Part shown: piece after piece, positions 1 to 5,663 of the stretch | How the letters are laid out: each line of letters starts with the position of its first letter | Numbering within the stretch: the first letter of the stretch is position 1 | DNA from: CAYPXN01 sp964470915 | Lineage (GTDB): Bacteria > UBA10199 > JADFYH01 | Length of the DNA: 12,869 nt | Assembly: GCA_964470915.1 (NCBI GenBank) | Contig: CAYYEM010000043.1 | Coordinates: forward strand, 1 to 12,869 | Direction: 5' to 3' | Notes under the pieces: generated by a model | Told to the model about the DNA's origin: nothing | Seen by the model: only the letters and a program-made list of their open reading frames with translations | Databases searched by the model: none | Position numbers and translations under genes: made by a program

Positions 1-61
1 TACGATTGGCAACCACTCCCGTAAGGGCGGCGGTGATAATGACTTTATCTTTGATGGTCAT
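1..61 (-). CDS. Beta-keto acid cleavage enzyme (BKACE/DUF849 family), N-terminal fragment
   Basis: Only the first 20 codons are inside the window; the gene runs off the left edge on the minus strand. Starting from the ATG at 61 the peptide reads MTIKDKVIITAALTGVVANR. The KVIITAALTG segment is the typical first beta strand of the DUF849/BKACE family (3-keto-5-aminohexanoate cleavage enzyme and relatives), zinc enzymes that condense a beta-keto acid with acetyl-CoA. The zinc ligands and catalytic residues lie outside the window, so the assignment rests on this short motif. No clear ribosome binding site is visible before the ATG; an in-frame TTG three codons upstream is a possible alternative start. 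The gene lies downstream of and parallel to the acyl-CoA carboxylase gene, which suggests a shared acyl-CoA or keto acid degradation role (inference). Confidence 0.55.
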   Translation of the reverse strand, partial: MTIKDKVIITAALTGVVANR

Positions 62-69
62 AATGTACA

Positions 70-145
70 AGTGAGGGGTGAGGGGAAAGGAGTGAGGAAC
101 AACATTTTCTCCTCACACCTAACTCCTCACACCTCACACCTAACT
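70..145. repeat. Heptanucleotide repeat array with internal inversion
   Basis: The spacer between the two leftmost genes is almost entirely 7-bp units. On the plus strand 70-97 is AGTGAGG, GGTGAGG, GGAAAGG, AGTGAGG. After a 13-bp unique segment (98-110), 111-145 is five units of the same family on the opposite strand (read on minus: AGTTAGG, TGTGAGG, TGTGAGG, AGTTAGG, TGTGAGG). The consensus is NGTKAGG with the last GG nearly invariant. The last unit touches the stop codon of the carboxylase gene. The facing copies can pair (GTGAGGA with TCCTCAC), but no U-rich tract follows, so a terminator role is unproven. The pattern resembles the short tandemly repeated repetitive sequences known from cyanobacteria, in style only. 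Confidence 0.8.
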
Positions 146-1695
146 TACACCGGCATGACTCCATGTTTCTTCTTGGGAAGTTTTTGTTTTTTGTTTTCAC
201 AAAGCACGAGAGCATTATAAATAACTTTTCGAGTATCACGGGGATCAATCACATCATCTATAAAGGCGCCCTGGGCAGCAATGTCGACAGAGATTTTCTT
301 GGAATATTCTTCAATCATTTTGTTTTTGGTAACATCGGGTAGTGGGGAAGATTCAATTTCTTTTCGAAAAATAATATTCACAGCGCCTTCAGCACCCATT
401 AAGCTGATTTCCGCAGAAGGCCAAGCAGCGATGTAGTCCGGCTGGAATCCCTTTCCGCACATTACATAGTATCCTGCGCCATAGCCCTTACGAATGACGA
501 TGGTAATTTTGGGAACCGTTGCACGGCTCACCGCATAAAGCATTTTTGCACCGTGGCGGATGATACCTTCTTTTTCCACTTTCGAGCCCACCATAAAACC
601 CGGCACATCTTGCAGAAACAAAAGCGGGATATTGAAAGCATCGCACAAATTCATGAAGCGTGCTGCTTTGTCTGCGGAGTTTACGTCGAGTACGCCACCC
701 ATATGCGAAGGTTGATTGGCCAGAATTCCCACAGATTTTCCGCCGATGCGGGCAAATGCTGTGATGATATTGGGTGCAAACTTGGGTTTGATTTCAAAGA
801 ATTTTCCGTGGTCTGCAATTTTCTCCAGAATTTTTTTCATGTCGTAGGGTTTGCGATTGTTGTCGGGGATGAGCTCGAGAATAGAATCGTCAATGAAGTC
901 AGGGGTAGAATGAGCATGAGAGGGTGGAGCCTCTTCGAAGTTTTGCGGGAAAAAACTTAAATAATCTTTGATAGCTTGAATGCAAGCTTCATCATTTTCG
1001 ACTTCCAAATCTGCCACACCGCTTATTTCGCAATGAATTTTTGAGCCACCTAAATCTTCAGTGTTGATTTCTTCTCCAATGACGGCTTTGACAAGCGGAG
1101 GACCTGCGAGAGCCATCGAGCTTGTTCCTTTCACCATCGGCACAAAATCAGCGAGGGCAGGAATATAAGCGGTGCCTGCAGCGCAAGGTCCCATCATCGC
1201 TGCGATTTGAGGCACTACACCTGAAAGTTGTACTTGTTCATAGAATAGTTGACCGGATTGAGCAAAATGAGAACCTGCTAGTTCTTGAATTCGAGCGCCC
1301 GCGGAATCGAGCAACCAGATAATCGGAATTCTTTGTTTCAGAGCCATCTCACGAATGCGAGTCGCTTTACGTTCACCTACGGCGCCGATGCTGCCGGCAA
1401 GCACCGTAAAATCGTAAGCGATCACACAGGCGAGCCTGCCGTTTACTTTTCCATACCCTGTAACACAAGCATCAGCGGGAGTCGCTTTGCCCTTGATATC
1501 TTTTTCATCCGCTTCACTTTGAGCCAGAATTCCTAATTCAACAAATGAACCTTGGTCAAATAAGAGGTGAATTCTCTCTCTCACACTGAGTTTGTGGGCG
1601 GTGTGTTGTTTTTTTATTTCATTTTCGCCCCCCATATGAAGGGCAAGGTTTTTTTTGGAGGCTAAAGCCTCGCTTTGATCTTTTAAGGATGGCAT
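145..1695 (-). CDS. Acyl-CoA carboxylase carboxyltransferase (beta) subunit, PccB-like
   Basis: This 516-residue protein has the full crotonase-type carboxyltransferase architecture of biotin-dependent acyl-CoA carboxylases such as propionyl-CoA carboxylase beta. It moves a carboxyl group from carboxybiotin to an acyl-CoA in the cytoplasm. Visible marks are the N-terminal RERIHLLFDQGSFVELG block (39-55), DSAGARIQE (130-138), the N-lobe oxyanion loop GPCAAGTAY (169-177), QPSHMGGVLD (328-337), the C-lobe loop RKGYGAGYYVMCGKG (402-416), WPSAEISLMGAEGAVNI (425-441) and the usual KHGVMPV-type C-terminus. Length is normal for the family. The start at 1695 keeps the usual helical N-terminus, although no strong ribosome binding site is seen; the ATG at residue 21 is a weaker alternative. 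The residue before VM in the C-lobe loop, which influences acyl chain preference in characterised homologues, is Tyr, so the substrate (propionyl-, methylmalonyl- or another acyl-CoA) is open. No biotin carboxylase or biotin carrier gene is adjacent in the window. Confidence 0.93.
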   Translation of the reverse strand: MPSLKDQSEALASKKNLALHMGGENEIKKQHTAHKLSVRERIHLLFDQGSFVELGILAQSEADEKDIKGKATPADACVTGYGKVNGRLACVIAYDFTVLAGSIGAVGERKATRIREMALKQRIPIIWLLDSAGARIQELAGSHFAQSGQLFYEQVQLSGVVPQIAAMMGPCAAGTAYIPALADFVPMVKGTSSMALAGPPLVKAVIGEEINTEDLGGSKIHCEISGVADLEVENDEACIQAIKDYLSFFPQNFEEAPPSHAHSTPDFIDDSILELIPDNNRKPYDMKKILEKIADHGKFFEIKPKFAPNIITAFARIGGKSVGILANQPSHMGGVLDVNSADKAARFMNLCDAFNIPLLFLQDVPGFMVGSKVEKEGIIRHGAKMLYAVSRATVPKITIVIRKGYGAGYYVMCGKGFQPDYIAAWPSAEISLMGAEGAVNIIFRKEIESSPLPDVTKNKMIEEYSKKISVDIAAQGAFIDDVIDPRDTRKVIYNALVLCENKKQKLPKKKHGVMPV

Positions 1696-1760
1696 AGAGG
1701 CTGATTATCTAAAGCTTCAGGAAGGAATAAAAGAAAAAAATAAGACAAAACAGCGATCTA

Positions 1761-1769
1761 TGATATAAT
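1761..1769 (+). promoter_or_regulatory. Extended -10 promoter for the small membrane protein
   Basis: TGATATAAT is a perfect extended -10 element (TGnTATAAT) starting at 1761. No good -35 hexamer lies 16-18 bp upstream, which is normal for extended -10 promoters. Transcription would start near 1776, giving a leader of about 20 nt that contains the ribosome binding site. Confidence 0.6.
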
Positions 1770-1786
1770 GTTCATATAAGCACGAA

Positions 1787-1793
1787 GGGGAGG
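1787..1793 (+). promoter_or_regulatory. Strong ribosome binding site
   Basis: A GGGGAGG tract ends about 4-5 nt before the ATG at 1798. It is one of the best Shine-Dalgarno matches in the window and supports this short ORF as a real gene. Confidence 0.7.
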
Positions 1794-1797
1794 TTTT

Positions 1798-2055
1798 ATG
1801 AAACTTAATGTAAAAGCCATGGCTTTAGCTATGGGAATTATGTGGGCACTTTCAATTTTGGTAACAGGAATCGCAGCCATGTATGGTTGGGGGGGCATGT
1901 TTGTTGAAGTCATGTCTTCAATCTATAAAGGCTATGTGCCAAGTGTTAAGGGCGCCTTGATTGGAGCTGCTTGGGCTTTCGGTGATGGCTTAATTGGCGG
2001 AGCAGTCCTCGCATTTTTATATAATAAATGCGCAGGATGTTGTCATAAAGAATAG
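1798..2055 (+). CDS. Small two-helix membrane protein (holin-annotated family)
   Basis: This 85-residue protein has two predicted membrane helices, about residues 7-29 and 51-74, joined by a short loop containing SIYKGYVPS. The second helix is glycine-rich (GALIGAAWAFGDGLIGGAVLAFLY). The tail is short and cysteine-containing (CAGCCHKE). From memory it resembles a family of roughly 80-residue chromosomal proteins often labelled 'bacteriophage holin' in databases, with the conserved pattern Y.GY.PS..G.LIG..W.F.DG.IGG. No endolysin or other phage gene is nearby, so a lysis role is not supported; the function should be treated as unknown. It has its own promoter and ribosome binding site, stands alone, and converges on dnaK. 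The start is fixed by the GGGGAGG tract just upstream. Confidence 0.8.
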   Translation: MKLNVKAMALAMGIMWALSILVTGIAAMYGWGGMFVEVMSSIYKGYVPSVKGALIGAAWAFGDGLIGGAVLAFLYNKCAGCCHKE

Positions 2056-2069
2056 AGAAAGAATAAAAA

Positions 2070-2097
2070 GTAGGGGCGATTCATGAATCGCCCCTAC
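2070..2097 (-). terminator. Perfect 28-bp palindrome acting as the dnaK terminator
   Basis: Positions 2070-2083 are exactly the reverse complement of 2084-2097, with half-site GTAGGGGCGATTCA. Read on the minus strand the hairpin begins 4 nt after the dnaK stop codon and is followed at once by TTTTTATTC, so it has the form of a rho-independent terminator for dnaK. On the plus strand it lies 14 nt after the small membrane protein gene but is followed by CTGTTTAATCC, so termination in that direction is weaker. From memory the same palindrome (giving GAIHESP when translated) recurs in intergenic DNA of unrelated bacteria, so it may be a dispersed element recruited as a terminator. Confidence 0.75.
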
Positions 2098-2101
2098 CTG
2101 T

Positions 2102-4030
2102 TTAATCCTTCGATTCTGTAAACTCTGCATCCACCACTTTATCATCTTTTGGGGGAGGGGGATTTTCAGCAGAGCCTGATTCAGATCCACCCGCTTGAGC
2201 GCCTGCTTCCGCACCTTGCGTGGCAGCACTGGCTTTATAAAGGGCTTCTGCCATTTTATGAGAAGCTTGAGTGAGTGCTTCCATTTTCTTTTTCATGTCA
2301 TCTGCATTTCCGCTTTCAATGGCTTTTTTCAATTCTTCAACAGCGTCTTGAATGGGTTTGCGATCACTTTCAGAAATTTTATCCTGATTATCTTTTAATG
2401 TTTTTTCAGTGCTGTATACCAAAGTATCAGCCTGATTCTTGAGTTCGATTTCTTCGCGTCGTTTTTTATCTTCAGCTTCGTGGCTTTGGGCATCTTTAAC
2501 TGCTTTATCGATTTCGTCTTTTGATAAGCCACTCGAAGCTGTGATGGTAATGTGTTGTTCTTTGCCTGTCGCTTTATCTTTAGCATGCACGTTCACAATT
2601 CCATTTGCATCAATATCGAAGGTGACTTCGACTTGAGGTACACCTCGAGGTGCTGCGGGAATTCCATCTAAAATAAATCGACCTAAGGTGCGATTGTCTT
2701 TGGCCATTTCACGTTCTCCTTGGAGAATGTGAACTTCTACACTGGTTTGACTATCGGCTGCAGTTGAGAATACCTGTGATTTTTTTGTGGGAATGGTGGT
2801 GTTACGTTCAATGAGCTTTGTCATGACGCCACCTAAAGTTTCAATTCCCAAAGAAAGTGGAGTGACATCGAGAAGCAACATGTCTTTTACATCGCCTGTC
2901 AATACACCCGCTTGAACAGCAGCCCCTGCGGCTACTACTTCATCAGGGTTTACTCCCATGTGAGGATCTTTTCCGAAGAATTTTTTCACATCTTCGCGCA
3001 TTTTTGGCATGCGGGTTTGTCCCCCGACCAAAATCACTTCGTCAATATCGCTCGCTTTTTTCTTCGCATCTTCGAGAGCTTTTTTAACAGGAACAAAAGA
3101 TTTTTCGAGAAGATCGTTCGTGAGAGATTCAAGTTTTGCTCGACTAATCTTGATGGTCATGTGTTTAGGACCTGAAGCATCAGCAGTGAGGAAGGGAAGA
3201 TTGACTTCTGTTTCCATGGCACTTGAAAGTTCAATTTTAGCTTTTTCGGCAGCTTCTTTCAAACGTTGGAGGACAAGTCGATCTTTGCTTACATCGATGC
3301 CTTGATCTTTTTTGAATTCAGCAATGAGATAATCAATTAAGATTTGGTCGATGTTATCGCCCCCTAAATGAGTATCTCCATTGGTAGAAACTACTTCGAC
3401 CACGTTTTCACCGACTTCCAAAACGGAGATATCAAAAGTACCACCGCCGAAATCGTAAACTGCAACGAGCTCATCTTTCTTCTTATCCAAACCATAAGCC
3501 AAAGCGGCAGCAGTAGGTTCGTTCACAATTCTTTTGACATCTAATCCAGCAATTTTACCGGCATCTTTGGTAGCTTGACGTTGGGCATCATTAAAATAAG
3601 CAGGAACTGTAATCACGGCTTCAGTAACTTTGCTACCCAAGAAATCTTCAGCAGCTTGTTTGAGTTTCATAAGAATTTTTGCAGAGATTTCAGGAGGTGA
3701 ATAAGTTTTACCCTGAATTTCGACATGGGCATCGCCATTAGCAGCTTTCACTACTTTGTAAGGCACCATTTTGATTTCATCTTGGACTTCATCGAATTTG
3801 CGACCCATGAATCTTTTGATCGAGAAAATAGTATTTTCGGGATTGGTAATCGCTTGGCGTTTTGCAACCTGACCTACCAGCACTTCACCGTCTTTGGTAA
3901 ATGCAACGACTGAGGGAGTGGTGCGTGAACCTTCTTGATTAGGGATAATCTGAGGTTCGCCGCCTTCCATAATGGCCACACAAGAGTTGGTGGTTCCTAG
4001 GTCGATTCCAATCATTTTTGACTTAGCCAT
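2102..4030 (-). CDS. dnaK: Molecular chaperone DnaK (Hsp70)
   Basis: A complete 642-residue Hsp70, an ATP-driven cytosolic chaperone that works with DnaJ and GrpE in folding and stress recovery. Motifs in order: phosphate 1 loop GIDLGTTNSCVAI (8-20), phosphate 2 region VYDFGGGTFDISV (191-203), adenosine loop VILVGGQTRMP (332-342), interdomain linker DVKDMLLLDVTPLSLG (380-395), the beta-sandwich substrate-binding domain, and a helical lid with a G/A/S-rich spacer before the acidic tail ending DAEFTESKD. Length and order are standard. The start at 4030 has a good AAAGGA ribosome binding site (4036-4041) 5 nt upstream and a sigma-70-like promoter beyond it. No HrcA-binding CIRCE repeat is seen upstream. 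dnaJ is divergent, and grpE and hrcA are absent from this neighbourhood, unlike the common hrcA-grpE-dnaK-dnaJ order. Confidence 0.99.
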   Translation of the reverse strand: MAKSKMIGIDLGTTNSCVAIMEGGEPQIIPNQEGSRTTPSVVAFTKDGEVLVGQVAKRQAITNPENTIFSIKRFMGRKFDEVQDEIKMVPYKVVKAANGDAHVEIQGKTYSPPEISAKILMKLKQAAEDFLGSKVTEAVITVPAYFNDAQRQATKDAGKIAGLDVKRIVNEPTAAALAYGLDKKKDELVAVYDFGGGTFDISVLEVGENVVEVVSTNGDTHLGGDNIDQILIDYLIAEFKKDQGIDVSKDRLVLQRLKEAAEKAKIELSSAMETEVNLPFLTADASGPKHMTIKISRAKLESLTNDLLEKSFVPVKKALEDAKKKASDIDEVILVGGQTRMPKMREDVKKFFGKDPHMGVNPDEVVAAGAAVQAGVLTGDVKDMLLLDVTPLSLGIETLGGVMTKLIERNTTIPTKKSQVFSTAADSQTSVEVHILQGEREMAKDNRTLGRFILDGIPAAPRGVPQVEVTFDIDANGIVNVHAKDKATGKEQHITITASSGLSKDEIDKAVKDAQSHEAEDKKRREEIELKNQADTLVYSTEKTLKDNQDKISESDRKPIQDAVEELKKAIESGNADDMKKKMEALTQASHKMAEALYKASAATQGAEAGAQAGGSESGSAENPPPPKDDKVVDAEFTESKD

Positions 4031-4087
4031 ATCAATCCTTTCAAAATAATAGGTATTATTAATGTTATTCTATGCAATGCAGGGGTG

Positions 4088-4115
4088 AATATAAGGCCTT
4101 AAAAGGGATAGTCAA
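4088..4115 (-). promoter_or_regulatory. dnaK: Sigma-70-like dnaK promoter
   Basis: On the minus strand TTGACT (4110-4115) and TATATT (4088-4093) are separated by 16 bp; each matches its consensus hexamer at five of six positions. Transcription would start near 4081, leaving a leader of about 50 nt before the dnaK ATG. The -10 region does not look like a sigma-32 box (no CCCCAT), so heat regulation, if present, is not evident from this site. Confidence 0.6.
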
Positions 4116-4287
4116 GGTAAGTGTCTTGTTTTTTTTAACTAAAACCCCTTCATCTATTGTAAGGGGCTAGCGTCGCCCCTTCTTTTAGCAGAGCTAAAAG
4201 AGCCTCCCCCTCATCGGCTATTGCCTTAAAAAAAACTTTCTATTAAAAAAAAGATGAATATTTATATCCTGTTGATATAGGGAAGCG
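4116..4287. other. Structured spacer between divergent dnaK and dnaJ
   Basis: No gene is seen in this spacer. It holds two perfect hairpins side by side: AAGGGGC (4161-4167) with GCCCCTT (4175-4181), and CTTTTAGC (4182-4189) with GCTAAAAG (4193-4200). A third block, CCCCTT at 4145-4150, can also pair with AAGGGG at 4161-4166, excluding the first hairpin. Read on the minus strand, that alternative stem is followed by TTTTAGTTA, like a weak terminator. The flanks (4117-4140 and 4226-4252) are A/T homopolymer-rich. I do not recognise it as a known RNA family. Confidence 0.5.
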
Positions 4288-4317
4288 TTAATTTAACAAT
4301 TCTTAACATTATATAAT
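4288..4317 (+). promoter_or_regulatory. dnaJ: Probable dnaJ promoter
   Basis: A perfect TATAAT lies at 4312-4317, about 20 bp before the dnaJ ATG. The best -35 candidate is a weak TTAATT at 4288-4293 with an 18-bp spacer. The implied leader is only about 14 nt, and only a poor purine run (AAGAGAAA) precedes the start, so the initiation signals are modest. Confidence 0.45.
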
Positions 4318-4337
4318 TCAATCAAGAGAAACTAGAT

Positions 4338-5483
4338 ATGTCATCCAAGAGAGATTTTTATGAAGTCTTAGGGCTTCATCGGGAAGCCAGTTTTGAAGAA
4401 GTAAAAAAAGCTTATCGCAAAGCAGCCTTACAATATCATCCGGATCGTAATCCTGGAGATCATGAAGCCGAAGCACGTTTTAAAGAAGCTTCCGAAGCCT
4501 ATGAAGTGCTGATCGACGAACAGAAACGCGAAATTTATAATCGTTATGGTCATGCGGGTCTTTCAGGCACCGATTTCCATCCCTTTACAAATGTAGAAGA
4601 TATTTTTGATTCTTTTGGAGATATTTTTGAAGATTTTTTTGGCATGGGTGGGCGAAGAGGTCATCGTTCAAGGGCTCGCCGTGGAGATGATTTAAGATAT
4701 GATTTGAAGATAAGTTTTTTGGAAGCCTATCACGGAATTGAAAAGGAAATTTCCATTCACAAAGCAGAAAAATGTGCAGAGTGTGAGGGTTTGGGACATC
4801 CTTTGAGTTCAAAACCTAGTACTTGTCAGCAATGTCATGGACAAGGCCAAGTTTATAAGTCCCAAGGTTTTTTTACGGTTTCATCTGTGTGTCCTATTTG
4901 TCGTGGCCAAGGCAGTATTGTGAAAATTTTATGTAAGGTTTGCAGTGGTAAGGGCTCGGTTCCAAAAGAAAAAAAATTGAAAGTCAAAATTCCGGCAGGG
5001 GTCGAAACAGGCAATCGCTTAATGTTACGTGGAGAAGGGGGAGCTGGTTCAGAGGGAGGAGGGCCTGGAGATTTATATGTTGTGCTTTCAGTGGAAGATC
5101 ATGAATTTTTTGAACGTGATGGAGTTGATATCTGGGTAGACTTGCCAATTTCCTTTGTACAAGCTGCTTTAGGAGCTACGGTAAAGGTGCCTGTGATAGG
5201 GCCTGCCCCGAGCGAAGTCGAGGGGGAAGAAGAAGTTGAGATCCCACGGGGTATTAATGCAGGTGAAAGCATTGTTTTAAAGGGGAAAGGTTTTCCAGAT
5301 TTGCAGGGAGGCAAACGAGGAAATCAAATTTTACAAATTGTTTTAAAAACTCCCAAGCATCTTTCTAAGAAACAAGAGGAATTATTGCGTGAATTTGGAG
5401 AAGAAGAAGCGAAGCACGCTTCTCATGCAGATCATTCAGAAGAGAAAAAATCTAAAAAGAAAAAGAAGTTTTTGTGGGATTAA
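4338..5483 (+). CDS. dnaJ: Co-chaperone DnaJ (Hsp40, type I)
   Basis: A complete 381-residue type I DnaJ that delivers substrates to DnaK and stimulates its ATPase. The J domain holds the essential HPD at 34-36. A short G/F-type region rich in F and D follows (about 77-108). The zinc-binding domain has all four CxxCxGxG repeats (Cys pairs 146/149, 163/166, 185/188, 199/202). Two C-terminal beta domains follow, and a lysine-rich tail ends the protein. The second C-terminal domain carries an extra segment at about residues 288-296 (GPAPSEVEG) where family members have a tight turn; the DNA under it looks like a dispersed repeat (see the repeat entry at 5199). The frame stays open and all core motifs are intact, so the protein is probably functional. 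The start at 4338 gives the usual short N-terminus before the DFYEVLG motif. Confidence 0.97.
   Translation: MSSKRDFYEVLGLHREASFEEVKKAYRKAALQYHPDRNPGDHEAEARFKEASEAYEVLIDEQKREIYNRYGHAGLSGTDFHPFTNVEDIFDSFGDIFEDFFGMGGRRGHRSRARRGDDLRYDLKISFLEAYHGIEKEISIHKAEKCAECEGLGHPLSSKPSTCQQCHGQGQVYKSQGFFTVSSVCPICRGQGSIVKILCKVCSGKGSVPKEKKLKVKIPAGVETGNRLMLRGEGGAGSEGGGPGDLYVVLSVEDHEFFERDGVDIWVDLPISFVQAALGATVKVPVIGPAPSEVEGEEEVEIPRGINAGESIVLKGKGFPDLQGGKRGNQILQIVLKTPKHLSKKQEELLREFGEEEAKHASHADHSEEKKSKKKKKFLWD
5199..5225 (+). repeat. Repeat element inserted in frame within dnaJ
   Basis: This 27-bp stretch encodes GPAPSEVEG between KVPVI and EEEVEIPRG of DnaJ. Its core GAGCGAAGTCGAGGGG resembles a short palindromic repeat (core GAGCGAAGTCGA flanked by C-runs and G-runs) that I recall as common between genes in many bacterial genomes. 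Homologous DnaJ proteins normally go straight from the VPT-type strand to the next strand through a two- or three-residue turn. The insertion keeps the frame. Assignment as a mobile or dispersed repeat is inference from the sequence pattern. Confidence 0.5.
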
Positions 5484-5496
5484 AATAGAAAATCCA

Positions 5497-5502
5497 TATA
5501 AT
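5497..5502 (+). promoter_or_regulatory. Possible promoter -10 for the moxR-bat operon
   Basis: A perfect TATAAT lies just after dnaJ, but the only -35-like sequence (TTGTGG, 5472-5477) is 19 bp upstream, so this is a weak call. If used, transcription starts near 5509 and the 115-bp inverted repeat forms the leader of the moxR transcript. Confidence 0.3.
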
Positions 5503-5520
5503 GGTTTCGGTTTTATACCT

Positions 5521-5635
5521 AGAACCAATTGGGTTAATTTTTCAAAACTTCAAGACGCTACTTATTTGTTCACAAAAGTTATTCTTGTAAATAAGCTCCG
5601 CCTTAAAGTTTTTCAAAATGAATCCAATTGGTTCT
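5521..5635. repeat. 115-bp imperfect inverted repeat between dnaJ and moxR
   Basis: The 47-bp left arm (5521-5567) and the reverse complement of the right arm (5589-5635) match at 38 of 47 positions without gaps. The outer 12 bp (AGAACCAATTGG) match perfectly and the inner CTTATTT is also perfect. The 21-bp centre (5568-5588) does not pair well. As RNA it would fold into one long hairpin, ending 16 nt before the moxR ribosome binding site. No coding sequence is inside and no clear target-site duplication flanks it. It could be a miniature inverted-repeat element, a dnaJ terminator, or a moxR leader structure. Confidence 0.75.
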
Positions 5636-5650
5636 GGTTTTCTTAAAATA

Positions 5651-5656
5651 TTAAGG
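5651..5656 (+). promoter_or_regulatory. Ribosome binding site of moxR
   Basis: AAGGAG lies 7 nt before the ATG at 5664, a near-consensus Shine-Dalgarno sequence that fixes the start of the first gene of the bat operon. Confidence 0.7.
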
Positions 5657-5663
5657 AGCTTTT

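Noticed and set aside
45..248. 67-codon minus-strand open frame across the leftmost spacer
   Set aside because: It translates the heptamer array and runs antiparallel in another frame into the carboxylase gene end; composition reflects the repeat.
553..960. 135-codon plus-strand frame inside the carboxylase gene
   Set aside because: Antisense to a clearly conserved coding region, no ribosome binding site and no recognisable motifs.
1798..2055. Prophage or lysis cassette suggested by the holin-like protein
   Set aside because: No endolysin, integrase, attachment site or structural phage gene is present; neighbours are housekeeping genes.
4031..4120. CIRCE operator or sigma-32 promoter upstream of dnaK
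   Set aside because: I looked for the TTAGCACTC/GAGTGCTAA repeat and for a CCCCAT -10; neither is present.
5389..5646. 85-codon plus-strand open frame after dnaJ
   Set aside because: It overlaps the dnaJ 3' end in another frame and then reads through the inverted repeat; no family resemblance or start signal.
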